Source: CAYUIG01 sp964444685
Lineage (GTDB): Bacteria; Gemmatimonadota; Gemmatimonadetes; Longimicrobiales; RSA9
NCBI GenBank assembly: GCA_964444685.1
Contig: CAYUIG010000006.1
Location: 32,397-96,396 of the forward strand
Direction: 5' to 3'
Length of the DNA stretch: 64,000 nucleotides
In this document: positions 40,819-49,578 of the stretch, in pieces
Numbering within the stretch: position 1 is the stretch's first letter
Layout of the letters: the number at the start of each line of letters is the position of its first letter
Notes under the pieces: model-generated
The model's input: only the letters and a program-made list of their open reading frames with translations
Database searches by the model: none
What the model was told of the DNA's origin: nothing
Translations under genes and position numbers: made by a program

Positions 40819-42477
40819 TCAGTTCACGTCCACCGAGCGCGAACGCGTCACGCCCCGCCCGAGTTCGTGGAGCGGCACGGGCTCGGCCGGCGCGTCGGCA
40901 GCACCCAGCTCATGGAAGACGAAATAGCGCGACGACCCCATGTGGATCGTCGCGAAGCGGTCGCTCGGTGCGAGCCGCTCCGCCTGCAGCGTGCCCGTGC
41001 TGCGCAGCGTATCCTCGATGGTGACGCGCGCGTCCTCGAAGCGCACGACGCGCCGCAGCTCGAGCGGGACGGCGGAGCGGCGGTACACGAGCACGCGCAC
41101 GAGCTTGCGCTTCAGCCACTGCGCGGCGGCCGGGACGCGGCCGAGCGTGAGCAGGAACGCGCGGAAGGCGAGGAACCGCCAGGGTCGCATCGTGGGGCGG
41201 CTCACCGTCTGGAAACGGCTTTCGACCTCGATCGCGTCCGCACGCACCTCCATCGGACGCCCGTCGTCCTGGTACTGCGACGTGATCAGCCGCCCGCCCG
41301 CGAGGCGGCCGACGTACCCGCAGTCCGAAAGTGCGAGCCGGCCGGTCTCCCGATCGAACATCTTTACCACGCCGCCCTTCGCCACACCGATGAACGCGTC
41401 GTACGCCGCCGTCCGCACGCGTGCGAGTCCTGCGGCCGGGAACCACGACATCCCGCGCTCCGGCGTGGGATCCGCGGTGTGCGCACGTTCGTCGGAAGCC
41501 ACGAGCGCCCGATCCGCGAACACCAGGTTGTTGAGCAGCGGGAAGAAGTTGTAGGCATCGATGCCCCGCAGTCCCGCGGCCGATACGGATCGCACGGCCG
41601 ACCGCATGTGGTCGGCAATGAACGCGGCCGCGTCATCGACGGGTGCGAGCATCTCGAACGCGGCCGGATAGTACGTCTGCGTGTTCCGGCTCGCGTACTC
41701 CCCGCCCAGACTCCGGTCCGGGTGGACGAAGTGCGCGAGAAAGCGTGTCGAGCGTTTCAGTGACGCGAGCAGGTCGTCGTCACCCGTGAGCTGCCAGATG
41801 CGCGCGAGATAGAACGACCCGTGCGTCTGGTAGCCCGGGTCCGCGCCGCCGTACTCCTCGTACCATCCCTCCGCGGACTGGTGGGAAAGGATGCGGTCGA
41901 GGAAATGGCGACTGCGCTGCGCGTGTGAAGGCTCACCGGTGATGCGGCCGATGTGCTCGAGTGCGGCTGCGGCTGCGGCGAGATGGTTCGACAGGAATCC
42001 GTGCGACTCATCGTTGCGGCAGAGCCAGTCGCCCGCACGACCGAGCGCCTCGCGCGTGTGCGCCACGACATCGGGCGGCAGCGAATCGCCTGCCATGAGC
42101 AGCGCCTCGGAGACGTAGAAGCTGGTGAACGCCGTTGCGGCGAGCGACCGCTCGAAGGGATACGCCTCGTCGAAGCTGCCATCGCGGTACTGCATGCGTG
42201 CCCATGCCTCGAGGCCGAGGCCGATCCACTCGAGCAGCCGCGGGTTGCCGCGCAGCCGCGCGTCGCCGAGGTCCGCCGTATACGCGTACGACAGCACGCA
42301 TACGCCTTCCTGGAAGCGCGCGCCCGGGAAGTCGACGAACTTCCACGCCCAGTACGTACGATCCATGCAGCCGGCCGTCGGGCTCTCCCGCTCCCGGTCC
42401 ATGAGACCGAGTGTGCGCGGAATCTGCTCGAGGATCTCGTCCGCGTAGAGACGACGGGCGACGGCGGTGGCGGTCAT
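40819..42477 (-). CDS. (alpha/alpha)6-barrel protein, heparinase/lyase-like, in a glycan cluster
   Basis: 552 aa, no signal peptide. The N-terminal two thirds show repeated helix pairs of an (alpha/alpha)6 toroid (LLEWIGLGLEAWARMQYRDG; HLAAAAAALEHIGRITGEPS; YLARIWQLTGDDDLLASL); the C-terminal part is beta-rich. Such folds occur in polysaccharide lyases and heparinase II/III-like proteins that accompany AsnB and the fused oxidoreductase in exopolysaccharide loci. No catalytic residue is assigned. Being apparently cytoplasmic, it may instead act on nucleotide- or lipid-linked intermediates. Confidence 0.65.
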   Translation of the reverse strand: MTATAVARRLYADEILEQIPRTLGLMDRERESPTAGCMDRTYWAWKFVDFPGARFQEGVCVLSYAYTADLGDARLRGNPRLLEWIGLGLEAWARMQYRDGSFDEAYPFERSLAATAFTSFYVSEALLMAGDSLPPDVVAHTREALGRAGDWLCRNDESHGFLSNHLAAAAAALEHIGRITGEPSHAQRSRHFLDRILSHQSAEGWYEEYGGADPGYQTHGSFYLARIWQLTGDDDLLASLKRSTRFLAHFVHPDRSLGGEYASRNTQTYYPAAFEMLAPVDDAAAFIADHMRSAVRSVSAAGLRGIDAYNFFPLLNNLVFADRALVASDERAHTADPTPERGMSWFPAAGLARVRTAAYDAFIGVAKGGVVKMFDRETGRLALSDCGYVGRLAGGRLITSQYQDDGRPMEVRADAIEVESRFQTVSRPTMRPWRFLAFRAFLLTLGRVPAAAQWLKRKLVRVLVYRRSAVPLELRRVVRFEDARVTIEDTLRSTGTLQAERLAPSDRFATIHMGSSRYFVFHELGAADAPAEPVPLHELGRGVTRSRSVDVN

Positions 42478-44627
42478 GCCCCCTCGACCTCCGCGGGTGC
42501 ACCCGTATCAAGGCTGCGGTGCACCGCGAACGTGGCGCGTGTGACCGCGACCAACGTGTCGAGCCCGATCGGCATCGGCGTGCCATCACGCACAGCGCGC
42601 ACGAATGCGGCCACCTCTTCGGTGTGGCCCTTCGCCTGGTTCATCAGCCGGCGCATGCGGCGCTTGTTGCCGCGATGCAGCGCCAGCGTGCGGTAGTTGT
42701 CGAGGATCGCGGTCCGGCCGCCGCCGTACACCTCGAGGTATTCCTTCGACACACTGGCATCGCCCTCAGCCAGGTAGTGGATCGTGCCGACGGAGCCGTC
42801 GCTCATGCGCAGTGTGATCGTGGCCGAGTCGCGCGGGACCGCGCCGGCGGCGCCGAACGTCTCCGCGTGGACGCGCACGGGCAGCGAGTCCGTGAGGAAA
42901 CACAGCGCATCCACGAAATGGCAGCCCTCCCCGATGATGCGCCCGCCGCCCAGCCGCGGGTCGTGCACCCAGTGCTCGGCCGGGAACTGTCCGGCGTTGA
43001 CCCGATACGTGGCGAAGAGCGGGCCTGCGCGGCCGTGGAAGAAGTCGCGGCACTCGACCATGAGCGGCGCGAAGCGGCGGTTGAAGCCGACCATCAGCGG
43101 TGAGCCCGATTCCAAGGCAGCGGCGAGAATATCGTCGAGCTCGGCAGGCGTCAGCGCGAGCGGCTTCTCGACGAACACGGCCTTGCCCGCGCGCAGTGCG
43201 GCGGCGGCGAGGCGCGCGTGCTCGTCGTGGCGCGTCGCGATCACGACCGCATCGACATCCGGATCCGCGATCAGCTCCTGCGCATCACTCGTGCAGTAGT
43301 CGGCGCCGAAGTTCTCGGCCACGTTGCGGCTGGTCACACCCGACGCGGTGCAGAAGCCGCGGAACGCGACACCGCTCTGCGCGCGGAACGCGGGCAGCAG
43401 CACACCCTTCGCGAACTGGCCCGCGCCGATGACGCCGAGCCGTACCGCGCCCTCGCGCGGCTTGCGCTTCGCGGTGCCGAGATCGATGCGCCTGGGCAGC
43501 TCGCGCTCCGGATACTCGAGCACGATCGCGATCGCGGGCTGCTGATCCTCCCCGCCCACGATGCGGTACGCCTCTTCGGCGCGATCGATCGGGAACCGGT
43601 GCGTGACCAGCGGACCCGGGCGGACCGCGCCGCGTGCAACGAGGTCGAGGAAGCTCTGCATGTTGCGCTGCTCGGTCCAGCGCACGTACGGCAGCGGGTA
43701 GTCGACGCCGTGCACCTCGTACTGCGGGTCGTAGCGGCCCGGCCCGTACGAACGGGAGATCACGAGGTCGAGCTCCTTCTCGAAGTACGGGCGCCGCTCG
43801 ATGCCGAGGCCGACGTCACCGACCACGACGACGCGCCCCTTCAGCCGCGACAGCTCGGCCGCCTGGCGGATCGGGCCGTCGCTCTTCGTGGCCGCACAGA
43901 TGAGTACGGCATCCGCGCCGTGGCCGCCCGTGAGCGACTGTACGATCTCGCGCAGCCGCGACGTGTCGTGATCCCCGTGGTGTGCGCCCAGCTCCAGCGC
44001 GAGCTGCACGCGTGCGGGATCCGGGTCGGATGCGACGACGACAGCGCCGGAGGCGCGCGCGATCTGTGTCGCGGTCTGGCCGAGGAGTCCGAGACCCAGC
44101 ACCACGACGGTCTCGCCCAGCTCGAGGCGCGCGAGGCGCACGCCCTGCATCACGATCGCGCCGATCGTGACGAAGCTGGCGTCATCGAAGCTGACGTTCT
44201 CCGGCACGCGCGCGACGAGGTTGCGCGGGATGTAGTCGATCTCGGCGTGATTGGCGAAGCCGAGCCCCGCGCACGCCACACGTTCACCGACGCGCAGATC
44301 GCCGGCCTCGCCTCCGACCTCCTCGATCACGCCCGCGCACGAGTAGCCGAGCGGCATGGGCGACTTGATGAGGTTGCGGACGACCTTGTACGTGCCCCAG
44401 TAGCCTTCCTGCTTTGCCTTGTTCAGGACCTTGCGGGCGAGGTCCGGACGCGCGCGCGCCATCGCAAGCGGTCCGCCCTTCGACATCTTGATGGCCGCGC
44501 GCTCCGTCCCGATGCTCACGAGCGACCGGTGCACCCGCACCAGTACGCCGCCCGGCTGGAGCTGCGGGGCCGGCACATCGGCTACTTCGGTTCTGCCGCC
44601 ATCCACGTTGAGCGTGACCGCCTTCAT
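42474..44627 (-). CDS. Bi-domain oxidoreductase: zinc alcohol dehydrogenase fused to Gfo/Idh/MocA
   Basis: 717 aa. Residues 1 to about 350 are an MDR-type zinc-dependent alcohol dehydrogenase (LGYSCAGVIEEVG, VVVLGLGLLGQTATQIA cofactor motif). Residues about 372-717 are a Gfo/Idh/MocA sugar dehydrogenase (LGVIGAGQFAKGVLLPAF, VFVEKPLAL). This fusion is a hallmark of exopolysaccharide loci with AsnB and heparinase-like genes and is inferred to epimerise or oxidise a nucleotide sugar. Start ATG 44627 follows GGAGACGC; a longer frame upstream belongs to the deacetylase gene region. Confidence 0.88.
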   Translation of the reverse strand: MKAVTLNVDGGRTEVADVPAPQLQPGGVLVRVHRSLVSIGTERAAIKMSKGGPLAMARARPDLARKVLNKAKQEGYWGTYKVVRNLIKSPMPLGYSCAGVIEEVGGEAGDLRVGERVACAGLGFANHAEIDYIPRNLVARVPENVSFDDASFVTIGAIVMQGVRLARLELGETVVVLGLGLLGQTATQIARASGAVVVASDPDPARVQLALELGAHHGDHDTSRLREIVQSLTGGHGADAVLICAATKSDGPIRQAAELSRLKGRVVVVGDVGLGIERRPYFEKELDLVISRSYGPGRYDPQYEVHGVDYPLPYVRWTEQRNMQSFLDLVARGAVRPGPLVTHRFPIDRAEEAYRIVGGEDQQPAIAIVLEYPERELPRRIDLGTAKRKPREGAVRLGVIGAGQFAKGVLLPAFRAQSGVAFRGFCTASGVTSRNVAENFGADYCTSDAQELIADPDVDAVVIATRHDEHARLAAAALRAGKAVFVEKPLALTPAELDDILAAALESGSPLMVGFNRRFAPLMVECRDFFHGRAGPLFATYRVNAGQFPAEHWVHDPRLGGGRIIGEGCHFVDALCFLTDSLPVRVHAETFGAAGAVPRDSATITLRMSDGSVGTIHYLAEGDASVSKEYLEVYGGGRTAILDNYRTLALHRGNKRRMRRLMNQAKGHTEEVAAFVRAVRDGTPMPIGLDTLVAVTRATFAVHRSLDTGAPAEVEGA

Positions 44628-45493
44628 GCGTGCGTCTCCGCCCCGGCCGCCTGATGGAGCGCCAGGGCCTGCGTCGTGGTCGTGATGCTGCGCGTCCGTG
44701 CGACGCGCTCCAGCATGCGCGCGCATGCGCGCTGCTTCGCGGCCGCCGATCGGTGCGACAGCGTGTACAGCCGGCGGGCCGGGCCGCGCGCGATGCCGTT
44801 GCGCAGCGGTTCCGCGAAGTCCGTCAGGTGCAGCAGCACCACCAGCAGCTCGGCCGAGCGCGCGATCGCGAGCCCGGCACGGAAGTACCACTCGCCCAGT
44901 ACGAGCGCGTACGACGCGTGCCATGGCAGCGGCAGCGGCCGGTGCGGCGGCAGCGGCAGCTCGAGCAGCGCGTCGTCGCGCAGCACGGGGCACGGGCCGG
45001 AGCCCAGCCGGTGCGAGCCGTCGGGCGATCGTGCGCCGGCGAACAGCGAGCTGTCGTAGCGGTACCCCGCGGCCGCGACGGCGGGCAGTACGCGCGCATC
45101 CATCGAGAACGCGGGCGCGCGGAAGCCGTGGACCAGCACCCGCAGCTCCTCCATCAATCGTTCGCGGCTGCCGGCGATCTCTTGTGCGAGACGCGCGTCA
45201 TCCAGTGCCGGCAGGTGCGCGTGCGTGGCCGTGTGTGATGCGATTTCGTGCCCCGCGGCGACGGCCTCGTCGATCAGCGCGCGGTGCGCGGGCTCGTCCA
45301 GGTCCTGCGCGATGACGAACAGCGTGGCCCGGATGTCCGCGGCCGCGAACACGTCCAGCGCGCCGCGCAGTCCGCTGATGAAGAGCGGGTCCGGCCCGCG
45401 CGCGTCGTGGCGCCAGCCGTGTGCGCCGAAGATCGCGCGCGAACCATCGAGGTCGAGGTGCACGACCGCGCGCGCGTCGCTCAGCAGTACCAT
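44624..45493 (-). CDS. Polysaccharide deacetylase-like (NodB fold) protein
   Basis: 289 aa. NodB-fold motifs: LDLDG (residues 13-17, catalytic/metal Asp) and SHTATHAH with its HxxxH metal pair near residues 85-95, plus GFRAPAFSMD. Predicted to remove N-acetyl groups from a sugar in the glycan made by this cluster. No signal peptide, unlike most secreted deacetylases, so it should act on a cytoplasmic intermediate. Start ATG 45493 overlaps the FemAB-like stop; no strong ribosome-binding site was seen. Confidence 0.8.
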   Translation of the reverse strand: MVLLSDARAVVHLDLDGSRAIFGAHGWRHDARGPDPLFISGLRGALDVFAAADIRATLFVIAQDLDEPAHRALIDEAVAAGHEIASHTATHAHLPALDDARLAQEIAGSRERLMEELRVLVHGFRAPAFSMDARVLPAVAAAGYRYDSSLFAGARSPDGSHRLGSGPCPVLRDDALLELPLPPHRPLPLPWHASYALVLGEWYFRAGLAIARSAELLVVLLHLTDFAEPLRNGIARGPARRLYTLSHRSAAAKQRACARMLERVARTRSITTTTQALALHQAAGAETHA

Positions 45494-46563
45494 CGGTTGA
45501 GCGGCGGGCCGAGCACGCGCGTCAGAGGGAGCGGCAGCCGGCGCCACATGCGGCGCGCCCGCGACTCCGCGAAGTACGAAGCGACATCGGTCGGCTCCCC
45601 GCGCAGCGTGTGCCGGCAGAAGAGCGGTCGGGACGACGTCGAGCCCCAGCGTTCCTTGAAGTCGATGAGCCCCGTCTGATCGTGGGATGACGTGCCCCAG
45701 CTCAGCCGGGTCACGCGTTCGCGCAGCGCGAGCCGGATCGCGTCGTGATACAGCGCGGCATACGCGCGCAGCGGTACGGCCGACTCGTGTACCGCGGCGA
45801 ACTTGCTGATCCAGCGGTTCTCGAGACAGAACATCAGCAGTCCGCCGACGACGGCACCATCCAGCTCGGCCACCAGCAGACGCGCGCGGCCATCGGCCGC
45901 GAACCGGCGCTGCACCTCCATGAAATAGCGGCGCGCGTACGGCGGTGTGCCGAACGCGCGGAAGCATTCGAGGTAGACGCGGTAGAAGGCGTCGTAGTCC
46001 GCGGGGTCGCTGGTGGCGCGCACGCGGATCCCGCGGCGCTCCGCCTTGCGCACGGATTTCAGGTGGTCCGGCGCGATCGCCCCGAGCACCGCATCCTCGC
46101 CCGCACTCAGGTCCATCTCGCTCAGCATGACCGGCTCGGCCGTGCTCATGTGCGGGAGCAGCGGAGCCGCTGCGGCGGGGCCGCGCAGCTCGAGGAAGTC
46201 GACGCGCAATTCCTTCGCGAGCGACAGCGCGGCCTCCGCGAGTGTGCGCTCGACACCAACGTCATCGGCCATTGGTCCCCCCGCGCCGATGTCGTACGGC
46301 AGCGAGATCAGCTTCGACCCGATGAGCGGTACGCGCACGTGGAAGAGCGGCAGCACACCCGCGATCGCGCCGTTGCGTTCCGCGGCGAGGTACGCCGGGC
46401 GGTGGCCGAAGAGGTCGGCGATGAAGTCGCGCCACGCCGCGGTGTGGTACAGCAGCCCGCGCGGGTGTGCGCCGACATACGCGTCCCAGTCGGCGTCGTG
46501 CGCCGGACCGGTGACGCGTACCCGGACGTCCGTCCCCGTTGCGGAAACCGCGTTCGCGATCAC
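45481..46563 (-). CDS. FemAB/GNAT-family acyl- or aminoacyltransferase
   Basis: 360 aa from GTG 46563. Twin GNAT domains as in FemAB and XrtA-associated FemAB proteins: first YHTAAWRDFIADLFGHRP, second DHLKSVRKAERRGI and the ISKFAAVHES strand. Members transfer an aminoacyl or acyl group to cell-wall or lipid-linked glycan precursors. It lies between a DegT-like aminotransferase and a deacetylase, so the acceptor is probably an amino sugar. The start overlaps the upstream stop (GTGA). Confidence 0.8.
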   Translation of the reverse strand: MIANAVSATGTDVRVRVTGPAHDADWDAYVGAHPRGLLYHTAAWRDFIADLFGHRPAYLAAERNGAIAGVLPLFHVRVPLIGSKLISLPYDIGAGGPMADDVGVERTLAEAALSLAKELRVDFLELRGPAAAAPLLPHMSTAEPVMLSEMDLSAGEDAVLGAIAPDHLKSVRKAERRGIRVRATSDPADYDAFYRVYLECFRAFGTPPYARRYFMEVQRRFAADGRARLLVAELDGAVVGGLLMFCLENRWISKFAAVHESAVPLRAYAALYHDAIRLALRERVTRLSWGTSSHDQTGLIDFKERWGSTSSRPLFCRHTLRGEPTDVASYFAESRARRMWRRLPLPLTRVLGPPLNRWYC

Positions 46564-47705
46564 GCGCTCCTTCCGTGTTCGTCCAGCAGCGAGCGGATCC
46601 GCTCGCGCTCACGTGCATCGATCCGTTCGTGGACGGGCAGTCCCACGAGCGTGCGCGCCATGGCATCGGCGCGCGGATACCTCTCCGGTATGCAGCCGAA
46701 CGCCGCGAGCTCTTCCTGCGTCTCGACGCCGTACATCATCGTGCGATCCGGCCAGGGCACGATCTCCACGGCGCGGCGCGCGGCGCGCTCGAGCAGTGCC
46801 CGCTTCTCCTTGACGCGGACCGGCACGTAGAGCGGCGCGTCGGTCTCGTATGCCACGACGTCGATGCCCAGCGCCGCTGCATCGTCACGGACGCGCGCCG
46901 CGCACTCGGCGCGCCGCTGCGCTGCGGCATCCGCGGTTGCGAGCGCCGCTAGCGCACGACGCGCCTGCCCGTCCGAGAGGCGGACCGCGTCGGCCTCCGC
47001 ATCCGCCACGGGGTCGGCCGATGGGCGGGACAACAGGCGAGACACCGCCAGCAGCTTCCAGTAGCGGCGCGGCGTCAGCACGCGGCGCTCCGCCCAGCCG
47101 AATACCGCCGACGCGAACCTCCGCGTCGCGCTCGACTCCTTCAGCCCATCGCGCGCGCGGCGCACATCCGCCGCGAGCGCCGGATCGTCGGTCACGAGCA
47201 CACCACCCGCACCCGCGGACAGCGGCTTCATCCGTCCCATGCTGTACACGCCCGCGATGCCGTGCGGCGCGCCACCCCAGTCGTCGCGCACGGGTGCGCA
47301 CTGCGCGCGGTCCTCGAGCACCGGCACATCGCGCTGGAGGAACGATTCCAGTCCCGCGCGGCTGCCGTACGTGTGCTGGAACAGCACCGCGTCGGCCTGC
47401 GGCGCGGAGCGCGGGTCCATGTTCAGCCCGCCCTCGGCCGTGTCGCCGTAGCGCGGCCGTGCGCCGCTCCACAGCACCGCGGCCGGCACTACGCGGCAGG
47501 TGAGCGGCGACAGCGCGAGCCGGCCGTTGCCGATCAGCTCGCGGACCGCAACACCGATCGCAGTGCGGCCGTACCCGAACGCGACGGCGTACTCCGCACC
47601 GACGAGGCGCGCGAATGCGCGCTCGAAGTCCGAAACCGCATCGCCCGACACGTGCGGGGGTGCGGTCGAACTGCGCGGCTCACCGGCCGGCGGCGCGATC
47701 ACCAT
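46560..47705 (-). CDS. DegT/DnrJ/EryC1-type PLP-dependent aminotransferase
   Basis: 381 aa. Sugar-aminotransferase fold with VAFGYGRTAIGVAV (PLP phosphate region), VLEDRAQCAP, and the Lys-bearing loop YSMGRMKPLSAGAGGVL. DegT enzymes convert keto-sugars to amino sugars on nucleotide donors. It begins within the methyltransferase gene: the start ATG 47705 gives a 26-bp overlap, and a later start is possible since no clear ribosome-binding site precedes it. Likely supplies the amino group later acylated by the FemAB-like enzyme. Confidence 0.8.
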   Translation of the reverse strand: MVIAPPAGEPRSSTAPPHVSGDAVSDFERAFARLVGAEYAVAFGYGRTAIGVAVRELIGNGRLALSPLTCRVVPAAVLWSGARPRYGDTAEGGLNMDPRSAPQADAVLFQHTYGSRAGLESFLQRDVPVLEDRAQCAPVRDDWGGAPHGIAGVYSMGRMKPLSAGAGGVLVTDDPALAADVRRARDGLKESSATRRFASAVFGWAERRVLTPRRYWKLLAVSRLLSRPSADPVADAEADAVRLSDGQARRALAALATADAAAQRRAECAARVRDDAAALGIDVVAYETDAPLYVPVRVKEKRALLERAARRAVEIVPWPDRTMMYGVETQEELAAFGCIPERYPRADAMARTLVGLPVHERIDARERERIRSLLDEHGRSA

Positions 47706-48447
47706 CGAGCTGGAATACGGCCATGAGCATGTTCCCCTGTGCGACGCGCGGCAGCACCAGGCGCGACATGCCGAGCACGGCGCGCCTGGTCTCATAGTTG
47801 AGGCGCGCACCGAGCGATGCGCCCAGCCAGTCGCGGCGCAGATCGCTCGAGAAGGAATCGAACTGGAAGCCGGTGAAGCCGCGCTCACCGAACACACGCC
47901 GGATCTCGCCGCTCCAGAGCGCCCGCTGGTTCGGCGTCAGCCGCTCCAGCTTGCGGATCCGGTGATACGCATTGAAGAACAGCCACGCGAACGGATTGTG
48001 TGCGTTCGCATCCATGCTCACGACTACGCCGCCCGGACGCAGCACGCGTTTCAGCTCGTCCGCGATCGGGCCGAGTTCGCTGAAGTGATGCAGCAGCAGG
48101 CTGCACACACACGCGTCCACGGACTGGTCCGCAATCGGCAGATGCTCGGCATCCGCGTTGACGACCGGCACCGATGCGCCGTTCTCGGATGTCGTCTGCC
48201 GCGCCACACGCACGGCTTCGATCGACAGGTCGAGCGCGACGACCGAGAAGCCGTGACGCGTGAGCGAGAGCGCCTGCGTACCGCTGCCGCAGCCGATGTC
48301 GAGCACGCGGCCGCCACCCACGACCGATTTCGCCGCGGATGAGAGCCGGTCGTAGATGGCCGCCGAGAACTGGTCGAACCGCTTGCGCCGGCTGAACAGC
48401 TCATCGTAGTAGCCCCGCTCGGATGCCTTGTCCTGCGTTGCGTTCAT
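47680..48447 (-). CDS. Class I SAM-dependent methyltransferase
   Basis: 255 aa. Motif I VLDIGCGSGTQALSL near residue 48, motif II/post-I VVALDLSIEAV, and the VDACVCSLLLHHFSEL motif IV region, all of the UbiE/Methyltransf_11 type. Substrate unknown; in this place it may methylate a sugar or polyprenyl-linked intermediate. Start ATG 48447 overlaps the stop of the upstream membrane protein gene (ATGA). Confidence 0.85.
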   Translation of the reverse strand: MNATQDKASERGYYDELFSRRKRFDQFSAAIYDRLSSAAKSVVGGGRVLDIGCGSGTQALSLTRHGFSVVALDLSIEAVRVARQTTSENGASVPVVNADAEHLPIADQSVDACVCSLLLHHFSELGPIADELKRVLRPGGVVVSMDANAHNPFAWLFFNAYHRIRKLERLTPNQRALWSGEIRRVFGERGFTGFQFDSFSSDLRRDWLGASLGARLNYETRRAVLGMSRLVLPRVAQGNMLMAVFQLDGDRAAGR

Positions 48448-49439
48448 CGCCCTGCTCCACTCGGTGTCCGCACCTCCGCAAGCTCCGGCACCCGCCGGTA
48501 CGAAGCCGCGCCCGCCATGTACAGCAATCCGCCCACGATCCCGAGCGGCAGCATCCCGAGCCGCCACCCCAGCAGAAGCACCGCGCCGCCCGCCTGACCC
48601 GCGAGGCCGAACAGCTGTGCGAATGCGGCCTCACCCACGCCCAGGCCACCGGGCGTGATCGGCAGCGCGTTCGCCACCATGCCCATCATCGCCAGCACGC
48701 CCGTCAGCACCGGCGTCACGTTCGGCAGCACCTCGTGGCCGATGGCCGCGAACATCACCATCAGCCCGCCATGCCCAACCAGCGACAGCAACGCGGCAGC
48801 GAGCACCGCGCCGCGCCGCTCGCGAAACGCGTACAGCGCATCCAGCGCGCGCGTGACATGTGCGCGCAGCGGCATGCGCGCCATCATCCAACCGTAGAAC
48901 CGGCTCCGCCGGAGCGACGCCGACCACGCCAGCGCCGTGGCCGCGATCACGCCCACGACCACCGCCAGCACCACGAGGAGCAGCACACGCAGCGCCGGTA
49001 CGCCCCACGTCGACGCCGGCTGCAGCAGAGAAAGACCGAGGACGAGCGCGAGCAGCGCGAACGCCGCGATCACGCGATCCACAAGCAGCACCGTGGCCAC
49101 CTCCACCCCGCGCCCGCGGTTCCCCATCCCCAGGTAGTACAGCTTCGCCACGTCACCACCCGTCCCGCCCGGTACCCAGAAGTTGAAGAACGTGGCCACC
49201 GCGACCAGCCGGTAGGCCAGCCCGAACCGCACCTCGATCGACTGCGCCGCATACAGCAGCGACAGCCGGCGCGCCTCGATTGCGGCACCCACCAGCGTCA
49301 GCCCCACCAGCCCGGGCAGGATCCAGGGCGTACCCGTGAGCCGGCCCGCGACGCCGCCGATCCCCGCCCTCGTCAGGACGTACCACAGCAGCCCCGCTCC
49401 CGCCACCACGCGCAGCCCTGTCATCCACCTGCGCAGCAT
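48444..49439 (-). CDS. Lysylphosphatidylglycerol synthase TM region / UPF0104-type membrane protein
   Basis: 331 aa, about eight membrane segments, matching the N-terminal flippase-like domain of MprF (conserved FFNFWVPGGTGGDVAKLYYL and ANALPITPGGLGVGEAAFAQ blocks). No synthase domain is attached. Such proteins often sit in glycan or glycolipid clusters and are thought to move lipids; here it could flip a lipid-linked intermediate, which is notable because no Wzx gene is present. Start follows GAGGAGGTAG. A 139-bp gap upstream separates it from the DUF2298-like gene. Confidence 0.85.
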   Translation of the reverse strand: MLRRWMTGLRVVAGAGLLWYVLTRAGIGGVAGRLTGTPWILPGLVGLTLVGAAIEARRLSLLYAAQSIEVRFGLAYRLVAVATFFNFWVPGGTGGDVAKLYYLGMGNRGRGVEVATVLLVDRVIAAFALLALVLGLSLLQPASTWGVPALRVLLLVVLAVVVGVIAATALAWSASLRRSRFYGWMMARMPLRAHVTRALDALYAFRERRGAVLAAALLSLVGHGGLMVMFAAIGHEVLPNVTPVLTGVLAMMGMVANALPITPGGLGVGEAAFAQLFGLAGQAGGAVLLLGWRLGMLPLGIVGGLLYMAGAASYRRVPELAEVRTPSGAGR

Positions 49440-49578
49440 CTACCTCCTCGTGTCACCTGTGGCGCCGCCGCAACACCATCGGCGCCCGTCATCACACGAA
49501 CCGGGGCGCGAGGAAGGGAAAAACCCACTCGCCGCGCCAGTCCATGTCCTTCGATTGCTGCGGGACGGGGGAGATCCG

